A stretch of DNA of 14,541 bases from SMTZ1-83 sp048884925 (GCA_048884925.1 JBHLQK010000057.1:1-14541); one strand, 5' to 3'. Shown: positions 1 to 5,889, numbered from the stretch's first letter. The notes: generated by a model from the letters alone, not told the origin. Made by a program: numbers and translations.

Positions 1-1
1 C

Positions 2-613
2 TGTTTGTCTGACCATACACAAAGCCTGACTATTGCAAATGGCATGGATGAATCACGTCTCTTGAAACGAATTGACGAGATTGATGACCTGAATGCCTCT
101 GGACATTGGAAGATGAAGATTCTAAAAGGTGCTGAGGTTGATATCCTAGCGGATGGTAGTCTTGACATTGAGGACAGCGTCCTTAGTCAACTCGACGTTG
201 TTACCGTTTCAGTTCACAGTCGAATGAAGGATGACAAGAGGAAGATGACAGAACGTGTCTGTCATGCTCTTGAGAACAAGCATGTCCACATTTTGGGGCA
301 TCCTACCGGAAGGCTTCTTCTGAAGCGACCGGAGTTTGAGATAAACCTAGAGGATGTTTTTGAAACAGCAAAGAAGCACAATGTTGTGATGGAGCTTAAC
401 GCACATCCACAGCGCCTAGATCTCAATGCCGGCAATCTGCGTGCTGCGACAAGAATGGGCCTCAAGGTCGCCATCAACACAGATGCACACTATACATCTG
501 AGCTTGACTTCATGCAGTATGGAGTGTTTCAGGCTCGCAGGGGATGGGTCACAAAGAAGGACGTGGTGAATACCTACAGTCTTTCCAATTTGATGAAAGC
601 AATCAAGAAGTAA
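2..613 (+). CDS. polX: DNA polymerase X (PolX), C-terminal PHP domain, 5'-truncated by window edge
   Basis: The reading frame is open from base 2 to a TAA at 611-613; the TTG at 5 is an internal Leu codon, not a start. The 203 visible residues match the end of the C-terminal PHP (polymerase and histidinol phosphatase) domain that PolX enzymes carry behind the nucleotidyltransferase core. Metal-ligand motifs appear in family order: SDHTQ at the fragment start, KGAEVDIL, VSVHSR, ILGHPTGR, MELNAHPQRLD and INTDAHYTSELDFM. In this family the PHP domain gives a metal-dependent 3'-5' exonuclease activity used in base-excision and gap repair; that role is from family knowledge. The N-terminal polymerase and fingers domains lie outside the window. 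The gene ends 17 bp before a convergent pseudogene on the other strand. A stand-alone PHP phosphoesterase is possible but less likely given the close match to PolX tails. Confidence 0.88.
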   Translation, partial: CLSDHTQSLTIANGMDESRLLKRIDEIDDLNASGHWKMKILKGAEVDILADGSLDIEDSVLSQLDVVTVSVHSRMKDDKRKMTERVCHALENKHVHILGHPTGRLLLKRPEFEINLEDVFETAKKHNVVMELNAHPQRLDLNAGNLRAATRMGLKVAINTDAHYTSELDFMQYGVFQARRGWVTKKDVVNTYSLSNLMKAIKK

Positions 614-630
614 GAATCACTCGAATCCTT

Positions 631-1072
631 CTACAAGCGATAATATCTGAAATCACATCTAGGATCGCCGTCTGCAATGGTTTCCATACTGTTCGAAAAC
701 ATAAGAGTACAAGCACTTCTTGATGTCAAATTCAATTGCTGTGCCTGTATATTCGGCACTACTGAGCTGGAAATAGGCAATCTCGTAGTTTTTCTTGTTG
801 TCTGCTTTTGCAAACTCGTTGAAGGATGACCATGGCCCCTCGCTGGCCTCAAGCTGCTCGACCGTTTGGTGTATGAACAACTGCATCATCGAACCAATAA
901 TTGCCATCTCTCCTTAACATCTCTAGCGAGGTGTGCTCCTTGCCAGGTGTGTCATCCAGTGCTATGACAAAGACTGAGTTTACTCAATGTTTCCTACCAA
1001 GATTATCTGGCATCGTATCCATGTTTTCATCTATGTCTTTCTGAATTGTGTCTTGACAACAGAGCGGGACAT
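631..1072 (-). pseudogene. Decayed ATC-hydrolase-like gene (L-2-amino-thiazoline-4-carboxylate hydrolase family)
   Basis: Pieces of one protein are scattered over two frames on the minus strand. Reading from an ATG at 1072, the series MSRSVVKTQFRKT meets TAG at 1031-1033, where the related copy at 1662-1913 has Trp. A one-base loss follows, then ENMDTMPDNLGRKH and a TGA at 984-986. A further frame change near 905 leads into an 80-residue stretch containing IEFDIKKCLYSYVFEQYG. The ending ADGDPRCDFRYYRL is in another frame, and roughly 40 residues usual between these two motifs are missing. Motifs of the type FDxxxC and GDPRCDFRY resemble ATC hydrolases; that family call is my recognition, not a search result. 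At least two stops, two frameshifts and one deletion mean it is dead. The ATG lies one base after the stop of the upstream membrane gene (TAG at 1074-1076), so the two were once an operon. Confidence 0.62.
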
Positions 1073-1073
1073 G

Positions 1074-1559
1074 CTATCTAACGTTCCGCTGCACTACGAA
1101 TAGACTCACAAGGTGGAAGACTGGCAGCGGAAGGACTGATTCGCGTAAATAATCAAATCCGAACCATAATGCACCGGCCAAGAAGGCTTGGATGACCAGA
1201 GCAATCACTACAACACACAAGGCCGTTTCTTTTTCAGTAGTTCCTTTTACGGATTGGAATACGACATATGATGTGCACAATTGAAGAGGAATGAACAGAG
1301 CAGTCCATAGGAGTGCTGCGTCATTGGGGAATGGAAAGAGAGTATAGCTATATGGACCTGCAATCGTGCTCCCAGATTCATGGATGACTGTCCACAGTGC
1401 CGCAACCAGAGTGAACCGAATATGTGAATTGTCATAGAAGCTTTGATGCCTAATTCCTAGAGTATGAGGTATGATCAATGACACCAAGACGAGAAGAATG
1501 AAGATTGTCTGTGGCTTGGGCGTGTTGCTATTGTTATGCGTCACAGTTTCGTCCAACAA
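1074..1559 (-). CDS. Small hypothetical membrane protein, four to five predicted TM segments
   Basis: A 161-residue hydrophobic protein of unrecognised family. Likely membrane segments are at about residues 18-36, 47-60, 81-103, 112-134 and possibly 143-156, with short loops and no visible catalytic motif. There is no ATG in the frame: the start is TTG at 1559 or the adjacent TTG at 1562, and an in-frame TGA just upstream limits extension. No clear Shine-Dalgarno site or TATA box was found for it, so it may be read from further upstream, behind the ORF fragment at 1662-1913. It lies between two copies of an ATC-hydrolase-like N-terminus, and its stop almost touches the start of the downstream pseudogene. 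It may be a surviving member of a decaying operon. Whether it is still expressed cannot be judged from sequence. Confidence 0.6.
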   Translation of the reverse strand: MLDETVTHNNSNTPKPQTIFILLVLVSLIIPHTLGIRHQSFYDNSHIRFTLVAALWTVIHESGSTIAGPYSYTLFPFPNDAALLWTALFIPLQLCTSYVVFQSVKGTTEKETALCVVVIALVIQAFLAGALWFGFDYLRESVLPLPVFHLVSLFVVQRNVR

Positions 1560-1661
1560 GACTACCAGTTCTCATGACCGCTAATCACTGAATTACTTTT
1601 CGTCTGAACAGTTATGATGTAGGACACGAACCCCCCTTGCCGATTGATGCACCGTTGAAAT

Positions 1662-1913
1662 CTAGAGGCTGTTGACAGCCACAATAAGCTCGCTTTCTAC
1701 GTGGACAGGAGAGCAAAATGAGTTGACCCCATGTCTCCTACCAAGAGCATCTGACATCATATCCTTATTTTCATACCATATCTCTCTGAATCGTGCCTTG
1801 AACTCTTCTGACATGCCACTGCCTTGTCTTTTACCATACTGGTTACCCAGATGATTCTCGGTCAGCATGAAGAAGTACTGTGTTAGATGCTCAAGCTGGT
1901 CATCATCGCTCAT
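1662..1913 (-). pseudogene. Truncated N-terminal fragment related to the 631-1072 pseudogene
   Basis: An 83-codon ORF with ATG at 1911-1913. Residues from about 33 to 63 (MSEEFKARFREIW through GRRHGVNS) align with the start of the decayed gene at 976-1072, and the nucleotide similarity runs across about 1720-1816. After VNSF the similarity stops; the ORF ends at a TAG 20 codons later, whereas the family normally continues for well over 100 residues to its Cys motifs. It therefore looks like the N-terminal stub of a duplicated gene. The N-terminus (LEHLTQYFFMLTENHLGNQYG) resembles the helical N-terminal region of ATC hydrolases, which is inference. It could still be translated as a short protein, as it has an intact start and divergent promoter sequence with the gene at 1990. 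Confidence 0.45.
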
Positions 1914-1950
1914 AGTGCCGCCTCAGACTTATCAAAACCCTTAAGTCCAT

Positions 1951-1979
1951 TTTTATATCTATAGATACAATATTGTATC
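1951..1979. promoter_or_regulatory. Divergent promoter with perfect 16-bp palindrome (operator candidate)
   Basis: A TATA-like run (TTTTATAT, 1951-1958) is followed at 1964-1979 by GATACAATATTGTATC, a perfect palindrome with 8-bp arms and no spacer. The gene start at 1990 is only 10 bp past the palindrome. The expected transcription start for this TATA box falls at about 1979-1985, so a bound protein would cover the initiation site. On the other strand the same AT-rich stretch reads TATAAAAA, 35-45 bp ahead of the ATG at 1913. The nearest candidate binder is the winged-helix protein encoded at 1990 (autoregulation, inferred). Confidence 0.55.
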
Positions 1980-1989
1980 AAATAGTGAG

Positions 1990-2364
1990 ATGAGTCGATT
2001 GAGTTCAAGAAGGACCCTCCTTCAACGAGCCAAGGCAATCTTCGAGCTTTTAGAAGAGCACAAAGATCCTATTCCAAAGTCCAAGCTAAAAGACATAGGC
2101 CTCAATCCAAACACTGCTGAGAAGTGGCTGGACCTGATCATGTATATCCAACAACAACCTTTGATTCGCTTAGTCAAGACAGACAGCAACACTATCATTG
2201 TGAAAGTGGAAGGAAGATATCACGCAATGAGCCGCAGAGCATTTCAGGATAGTGAACTGACTTACGAACAGCGTCTCAGGTCCATTGAGTCCTACCTCCG
2301 TGCTTTAGTTGCACGGGAATTGACTCTGGATGACGCTCCCCCTCACACTCTACCTTCTGAGTAG
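1990..2364 (+). CDS. Winged-helix DNA-binding protein, putative transcriptional regulator
   Basis: A 124-residue protein starting at ATG 1990. Residues about 10-75 have the pattern of an archaeal winged helix: helix RAKAIFELLEEH, a turn with PIPKSKLKDIGLNPNTAEKWLDLIMYIQ as the helix-turn-helix, and a beta wing (LIRLVKTDSNTIIVKVEGRY). The C-terminal part (DSELTYEQRLRSIESYLRALVAREL) is a charged amphipathic helix suited to dimerisation. There is no ligand domain. The leader would be very short, as the TATA box sits 30-39 bp upstream of the ATG. The palindrome at 1964-1979 directly in front suggests that it represses itself and perhaps the divergent gene; this is inferred. The specific family is not recognised. 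Confidence 0.75.
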   Translation: MSRLSSRRTLLQRAKAIFELLEEHKDPIPKSKLKDIGLNPNTAEKWLDLIMYIQQQPLIRLVKTDSNTIIVKVEGRYHAMSRRAFQDSELTYEQRLRSIESYLRALVARELTLDDAPPHTLPSE

Positions 2365-2386
2365 TTGCCAAATCAACTGATTTCAT

Positions 2387-2403
2387 AGTCACAATTTGTG
2401 ACT
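2387..2403. promoter_or_regulatory. 17-bp inverted repeat upstream of the small unit at 2474
   Basis: AGTCACAATTTGTGACT has perfect 8-bp arms around one central base. It lies 23 bp after the stop of the winged-helix gene and about 30 bp before a TATA box (2434-2441). It could be an operator or activator site for the downstream unit, or a weak hairpin at the end of the upstream transcript. No T-run follows, so an operator seems the better guess. Confidence 0.4.
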
Positions 2404-2433
2404 CTATTCCGTGACCCTGTGATGTGGCTCCGC

Positions 2434-2441
2434 TATATATA
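2434..2441 (+). promoter_or_regulatory. TATA box of the small unit at 2474
   Basis: TATATATA-type box (bases CTATATATAC across 2432-2441), placed 33-40 bp before the ATG at 2474. The predicted transcript start near 2462-2466 gives a leader of about 10 nt. Confidence 0.5.
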
Positions 2442-2473
2442 CTGATTCTGAGTGGTAATTCCTGTGAAATATC

Positions 2474-2710
2474 ATGGCTCTAGCTAAGAACTACCGGAAG
2501 AACAAGGTGCGAAGAAAGTGGACGCAGGCTGACATGGATTATGAACTGCTCAAGCTCCAAGTTTACACCTATGTCAGGAGATAATCTACTTTGGTTTCTC
2601 GTGACTCTGAATCTCGGGTTTCAGCTCCTCTCCAGCAGATTGAAACTCGCAAACCGCGAGAGGACTCCTCGTTCACGGTTCAAGATGTACTCGCGTTGGA
2701 TGCAACGTGA
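2474..2710 (+). pseudogene. Small ORF interrupted by an in-frame TAA (36 codons + 41 codons)
   Basis: From ATG 2474 a very basic 36-residue peptide is read (MALAKNYRKNKVRRKWTQAD to TYVRR), then TAA at 2582-2584. The same frame stays open for 41 more codons, giving a protein-like, charged sequence with APLQQIETRKPREDSSFTVQ, up to TGA at 2708-2710. A T-rich tract follows at once. A TATA box in front and T-run behind suggest a single transcription unit. It may be one gene broken by a nonsense mutation, or two small cistrons: AGGAG at 2576-2580 lies 10 nt before an in-frame TTG at 2591. No family is recognised. TAA is not a known pyrrolysine or selenocysteine codon, so programmed recoding is unlikely. 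Confidence 0.35.
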
Positions 2711-2714
2711 GTAC

Positions 2715-2728
2715 TTTTTCTCTCTTTT
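2715..2728 (+). terminator. T-rich archaeal-type terminator
   Basis: TTTTTCTCTCTTTT directly after the TGA at 2710. Archaeal RNA polymerase terminates at such T-rich non-template tracts without needing a hairpin. It separates the small unit from the opposing tRNA-Leu gene. Confidence 0.4.
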
Positions 2729-2840
2729 AAAACATATTTTCTATTGCCAGAAAGACCTATGCAGGACGAATGGCAATGACAATAATCCTTGTGATTCATA
2801 ATCATACATGGCTGGTAACAAAATGGTGCCGAGGATGGGA

Positions 2841-2870
2841 TTTGCTCCGACCATACGAAGTGCATGATTG
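2841..2870 (-). other. tRNA-Leu intron 2 (T-loop, about position 59/60, 30 nt)
   Basis: T-loop bases TTCGAA are separated from T60 by 30 nt. The insert folds into a 7-bp stem ATCATGC/GTATGGT with loop ACTTC. Next to it TTCG (54-57) can pair with CGGA, leaving bulges AACA on the 5' side and GCAAAT on the 3' side: a loose bulge-helix-bulge. Exact splice points may shift by one or two bases because A residues repeat at both ends. Confidence 0.72.
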
Positions 2871-2901
2871 TTCGAACCCACGAACTCCTGCGAGAGTGGA
2901 T

Positions 2902-2934
2902 TTCTCCTTGGAGTCAAAGCGATGTTTTGATGAT
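2902..2934 (-). other. tRNA-Leu intron 1 (canonical 37/38 site, 33 nt)
   Basis: The intron lies between G37 and A38 of the anticodon loop. It holds an internal hairpin TCAAA-ACATCGC-TTTGA, and loop bases CTC can pair with GAG just before the 3' bulge AAA, a relaxed bulge-helix-bulge for the archaeal splicing endonuclease. Confidence 0.78.
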
Positions 2935-2996
2935 CTTGAGTCCACCGCCTTTGGCCACTTGGCTACCTCGGCTAATATTCACAGAATTCGCATCAG

Positions 2997-3002
2997 TATA
3001 TA
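2997..3002 (-). promoter_or_regulatory. TATA box of tRNA-Leu
   Basis: TATATA (minus strand context GACTATATACTG) centred 27 bp upstream of the mature tRNA 5' end, so transcription would begin at or next to the first tRNA base. Confidence 0.6.
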
Positions 3003-3084
3003 GTCATTTTGGAGTTTCGGCAATCGCCACTTCGACAAGCTTATCGGCTGGATTTGGCACTCGCCTACATATGGAGAGGATTTA

Positions 3085-3873
3085 GTGCCCCGTTTTGACT
3101 ATGATGACATCTCGATATTCTACAAGGTTGCTGGTGAAGGAAGACCTGTTCTATTGATTCATGGTCTTGGTGGAGACCATCGTGGATGGGAGTTTCAGGA
3201 GAAGGACCTCGCAGCGCGATTTCAAATTATCATGCCTGATTTAAGAGGGCATGGGCAAACAACAGTAGAAGAGCTTGGGATGATGATTCCACCGGACCTG
3301 GTTGCAGATGATTTGAACGCACTACTAGAACATCTTGGACATGAAAAGGTGCATGTCGTTGGTATTTCATTGGGTGGTATAATCGCTCAAAAGTTTGTAC
3401 TCAAGTATCCGGAGCGGGTGGATAAGCTAGTCTTAGTGGATACTACTCCTAAGATCACAGAGGATTTGATTGATGTCGTCTACAGCTGGAGAGAAGCACA
3501 GGTTGAGGGTGGCAACGAGGCATACTTCTGGACTTCCCTGCGTAGTGGATATAGTGATGAGTGGATTAAGAGCAATCCCGAAATGGTCCAGTATCTAAAG
3601 GAGAAATCAGCGGACACGAATGATGAAGGAGTCCTAGCAGCTGGGCTCGGGTTCTCTACGATAGATTTCACGAATCAGCTGTCCGAAATCAAGGCAGAGA
3701 CCCTTGTTATCCATGGGGATGAAGATAGAATCGTGAATGTGGAGTTGGGGAAGATTCTCAACGAGGGGATTAGGGATTCGAAACTCAAGATACTAATAGG
3801 ATGTGGGCATTCACCAAACGTACAGATGACTGAAGAGCTCAATAGAATCCTGATTGAGTTCCTGAGTGCATAA
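3085..3873 (+). CDS. Alpha/beta hydrolase
   Basis: A 262-residue alpha/beta-hydrolase fold protein. The start is GTG at 3085 with GGAGAGGA at 3072-3079 as ribosome binding site. The oxyanion-hole motif HGLGG is at residues 26-30, PDLRGHG at 51-57, and the nucleophile elbow GISLG at 93-97 with Ser95. Asp214 in HGDEDRIV and His242 in GCGHSPN complete the Ser-Asp-His triad. Length and motifs match small cytosolic esterase / carboxylesterase or lactonase-like enzymes (3-oxoadipate enol-lactonase, BioH or homoserine-acetyltransferase-like relatives). There is no signal peptide. The substrate cannot be told from sequence. It stands alone on the plus strand, convergent with the winged-helix gene that ends 15 bp downstream. 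Confidence 0.9.
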   Translation: MPRFDYDDISIFYKVAGEGRPVLLIHGLGGDHRGWEFQEKDLAARFQIIMPDLRGHGQTTVEELGMMIPPDLVADDLNALLEHLGHEKVHVVGISLGGIIAQKFVLKYPERVDKLVLVDTTPKITEDLIDVVYSWREAQVEGGNEAYFWTSLRSGYSDEWIKSNPEMVQYLKEKSADTNDEGVLAAGLGFSTIDFTNQLSEIKAETLVIHGDEDRIVNVELGKILNEGIRDSKLKILIGCGHSPNVQMTEELNRILIEFLSA

Positions 3874-3888
3874 TAGATGCTAGCTGAG

Positions 3889-4194
3889 TCATACCTTCTC
3901 AGGTGGTATCTCTTCTAGAAGCGGCTTAATCTGATCATAAAAGTCTGCGAGAATTTTGCTCTTTGTTTCTTCTGTTTCAAGGATGAATAGCCGAATCTGC
4001 TGTCCGACCTTGATCTCCTTCACGAGACCCATATCGACCAGAGGCTGCATCACACGATGAATGGTCGAGTGTGCCAAACCTGTTTCCTTGGCAATCCTGC
4101 TTAGATTGAAGAATTCCTTAGGACGTTCTAGGAAGTGCTGAACTACTCGCGTCTGAGCCCGTGATGCAAATACTTTCTCGAGCAATTTCCTCAA
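3889..4194 (-). CDS. Winged-helix transcriptional regulator (pyrH-linked)
   Basis: A 101-residue protein. The start is TTG at 4194, preceded by AAAGGAGA (about 4204-4211) with 9 nt spacing; no ATG fits the fold. Residues about 12-70 form a winged helix: RAQTRVVQHFLERP as helix 1, FFNLSRIAKETGLAHSTIHRVMQPLVDMGLV as the helix-turn-helix, and EIKVGQQIRLFIL as wing. The tail EETKSKILADFYDQIKPLLEEI is a coil-like helix. It resembles archaeal ArsR/MarR-like or TrmB-N-like single-domain regulators. It lies 22 bp after the pyrH stop on the same strand, so it is probably cotranscribed with UMP kinase. No ligand domain is present; its target is unknown. Confidence 0.75.
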   Translation of the reverse strand: MRKLLEKVFASRAQTRVVQHFLERPKEFFNLSRIAKETGLAHSTIHRVMQPLVDMGLVKEIKVGQQIRLFILETEETKSKILADFYDQIKPLLEEIPPEKV

Positions 4195-4216
4195 CTCTTG
4201 GTTCTCCTTTCAGGCA

Positions 4217-4912
4217 TCATTTGTCCGGTTCATGCAGTATTCTGCTCCCAACTTTCTCGCCCTTCATCAGCCGGCGAAGATTTTCAGGGTCATTTCCGTT
4301 GAAAATAACAGTCGGAATCTTTGACCTTCCAACGACCCTTATCGCAACAGGATCGAAAAGCTTGTACTCGCCAGCGCGTGTGCCAGATCCCGAGAGTATC
4401 TCACTCAATTGGTCCACATTGACGGTTTCCAGCTTCTTAGCTCCGGCCTTCTTGGGGTCTTGGTCATATATGCCATCCACATTTGTTGCATTGAGCAGAA
4501 TATCTGCCCGCACACTTTCAGCAGCCAAGGCTGCGACAGCATTTGTGGATTGACCCGGATTGAGACCCCCCATAAGCACAACTTTCCCGAACTGGATTGC
4601 AGTTTCAAGCTCGTCCAACGTTTCTACAATCTTTGGGTATGCAATATCTCCTAATGCAGCACAGAGAAGCTCCGCATTATTGCGGGCAACTTTGATTCCC
4701 AACCAATCACATTGTGCCTCACTTGCGCCAAGCTCCCTTGCTGCAGAGATGAACACCCTAGCTGGCTTCCCGCCACCAACGATGACAACCATGCTATGAC
4801 CGTCCTTGATGATAGAAGCCACTACTTTAGCATAGTTTCTCACCATGTCGGTGAGTATCTGGCCCTTGTCATCATATAGGAGAGAACCTCCTAGTTTCAG
4901 AACAGCTCGCAT
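4217..4912 (-). CDS. pyrH: UMP kinase (archaeal PyrH)
   Basis: A 231-residue amino-acid-kinase-fold protein, phosphorylating UMP to UDP with ATP in pyrimidine nucleotide synthesis. ATG at 4912 is preferred over an upstream in-frame TTG at 4942, because MRAVLKLGGS is the usual archaeal N-terminus. Motifs: KLGGS at 6-10, VVIVGGGKPAR at 42-52, the UMP-site run DWLGIKVARNNAELLCAAL at 69-87, GGLNPGQSTNAVAA at 115-128 and the ATP-site TNVDGIYDQDPKK at 143-155. The size and the pattern LGIxxxRxNA mark the archaeal subtype, not the bacterial GTP-regulated one. A GGGGAT run sits just before the ATG, and a TATA-like TTTAATG at about 4959-4965 places the transcript start near 4937. The wHTH gene follows in the same operon. 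Confidence 0.93.
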   Translation of the reverse strand: MRAVLKLGGSLLYDDKGQILTDMVRNYAKVVASIIKDGHSMVVIVGGGKPARVFISAARELGASEAQCDWLGIKVARNNAELLCAALGDIAYPKIVETLDELETAIQFGKVVLMGGLNPGQSTNAVAALAAESVRADILLNATNVDGIYDQDPKKAGAKKLETVNVDQLSEILSGSGTRAGEYKLFDPVAIRVVGRSKIPTVIFNGNDPENLRRLMKGEKVGSRILHEPDK

Positions 4913-4957
4913 ATTGTATCCCCGAGTGCAATCTCCGAACAACTACATCTTCTTGGA

Positions 4958-4966
4958 GGCATTAAA
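4958..4966 (-). promoter_or_regulatory. TATA-like box for pyrH
   Basis: CTTTAATGC on the minus strand, about 50 bp before the ATG at 4912; a start 25 bp downstream gives a 25-nt leader. The rest of the 4967-5174 gap shows no convincing gene or conserved RNA. Confidence 0.35.
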
Positions 4967-5254
4967 GAAGCTTTCTTGAATGGACAGGATTGCCGAATTT
5001 TCGAAAGGGCGATTGAGCTTACTAGATTGTCCGAAACACACTCTTCTATTGTGGGTTTGTCGTCATGGCCTCAATTTCATAGACGGAATGGGAATTGATA
5101 AAATGGAAATGCTGAAATTGAATCGTACTAACACTTGTTCAATTGTTTCAACAGGTAGACAACGTATCGTAGATAAGGAGGGAAAAAGACTACGGATTCC
5201 ATTATCATTATAATTGGTGGATCCTATGCCATTCTTCAAGTCCTTCCCCCCATC

Positions 5255-5656
5255 TTGACACCTCTTCTGCAAATCAATTTGGTTCTTTTCATTATTCTCA
5301 TCATTGGGTTTCTTGGACTGACTCGGGGGCCAGAAGACAGCAGACAAAAGACCCTCAGAGCCAGATATTTCGTGCTGGTGCTCTACATTCTGCTTCTAGT
5401 CTTTTCTGGAATAATTTACGCTCTCGGGATCTTCGTCGAGAGCCTATACTGGACCTACATCTGTCCGGACATTGTGACAAACCCGATAATGTTCATGATA
5501 TTTCTATGCCCCCCGGTTGCATTCATGTATCTAGATGCTCGTTCCACAAAACCATCAGAGATTTACTCACCTCTTACTAGTCCTGCACTTGTTCTGCTTG
5601 TTTGGCTGATTGTTCTTTTCTTTGTGCCAGGGATATGCTCTGTTATCCTTTACTAG
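5255..5656 (+). CDS. Small membrane protein, four TM segments, N-terminus uncertain
   Basis: A protein of about 133 residues with TM segments near residues 5-23, 36-58, 72-92 and 110-131, ending at TAG 5654-5656. The family is not recognised. The TTG at 5255 falls inside or right before a hydrophobic stretch, so it is a doubtful start. The frame stays open upstream to TAA 5174-5176 and encodes hydrophobic residues (IIIIIGGSYAILQVLPPIL) behind AAGGAGG at 5175-5181, but offers no ATG, GTG or TTG there. An ATG at 5226 with GGTGG in front is in another frame; one extra C in the six-C run at 5246-5251 would join it to this frame as MPFFKSFPPILTPLL. A sequencing or assembly indel or an unusual start is therefore likely. 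Confidence 0.6.
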   Translation: MTPLLQINLVLFIILIIGFLGLTRGPEDSRQKTLRARYFVLVLYILLLVFSGIIYALGIFVESLYWTYICPDIVTNPIMFMIFLCPPVAFMYLDARSTKPSEIYSPLTSPALVLLVWLIVLFFVPGICSVILY

Positions 5657-5685
5657 GTTGAATGATATTGACAGGATTCAAGAGC

Positions 5686-5761
5686 AGTCAGCCATGTAGG
5701 CCGAAAACTCTGGGCTTAAGAAGGACTACCGGGACGATGAAATACAGAGGTCATTGTCCCG
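5686..5761 (+). ncRNA. Two adjacent stem-loops downstream of the membrane gene (3' UTR, terminator or small RNA)
   Basis: The second hairpin is strong: CGGGACGATGA (5730-5740), a 10-nt loop and TCATTGTCCCG (5751-5761), 11 bp including one G-U. Just before it, AGTC-AGCC (5686-5693) can pair with GGCT (5713-5716) and GACT (5724-5727). A TTTCTTTT tract follows at 5767-5774. This could be a structured 3' end of the 5255 gene or a separate small RNA. There is no clear TATA box for it. No known RNA family is recognised, and the orientation is assumed from the flanking genes. Confidence 0.35.
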
Positions 5762-5812
5762 CAGCATTTCTTTTCGACTCTGAATTACTGGTCAAACAAG
5801 TTTGCCCATAAC

Positions 5813-5822
5813 CCTTTTAATC
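5813..5822 (+). promoter_or_regulatory. TATA-like box for valS
   Basis: CCTTTTAATC lies about 70 bp before the proposed start at 5890, implying a leader of about 45 nt that contains the AAGGAG site at 5874-5879. Confidence 0.35.
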
Positions 5823-5889
5823 CACAGGCTATCCAGCGGATTGAATCAGCATCAGCTGAGCCTTGTTGACATCAAGGAGAATTGATGTT

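Larger units (their letters stand above)
2824..2972 (-). tRNA. tRNA-Leu(CAA) with two introns, CCA encoded
   Basis: Read from 2972 downward, the gene has acceptor GCCGAGG pairing with CCTCGGC, a D arm with GCC/GGC, anticodon stem GTGGA/TCCAC with anticodon CAA in loop CTCAAG(A), a long variable arm (CTC-GCAG-GAG) typical of class II Leu tRNA, T stem GTGGG/CCCAT, discriminator A and encoded CCA at 2824-2826. Two insertions must be removed: 33 nt after anticodon-loop position 37 (2902-2934) and about 30 nt inside the T loop (2841-2870). Removal leaves 86 nt including CCA, a normal Leu size. The long variable arm and sequence favour Leu over Ser, and CAA is unambiguous Leu. A TATA box on the minus strand at 2997-3002 lies 27 bp upstream. 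Open reading frames over this region are incidental. Confidence 0.9.

Noticed and set aside
2582..2584. Stop-codon readthrough or genetic recoding at the TAA
   Set aside because: TAA is not the pyrrolysine (TAG) or selenocysteine (TGA) codon, and there is no nearby recoding structure; a nonsense mutation or two cistrons is simpler.
2680..3085. Open reading frames on both strands across 2680-3085 (61-86 codons)
   Set aside because: They overlap the tRNA-Leu gene, the T-rich terminator and its promoter; their translations show no domain-like pattern.
4161..4799. Plus-strand ORFs opposite pyrH and its partner
   Set aside because: Antisense shadows of a clearly conserved enzyme; low-complexity Ser/Leu translations.
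4980..5213. 77-codon plus-strand ORF in the gap before the 5255 gene
   Set aside because: No ribosome site, no recognisable pattern, and it overlaps the upstream region of the membrane frame; considered chance.
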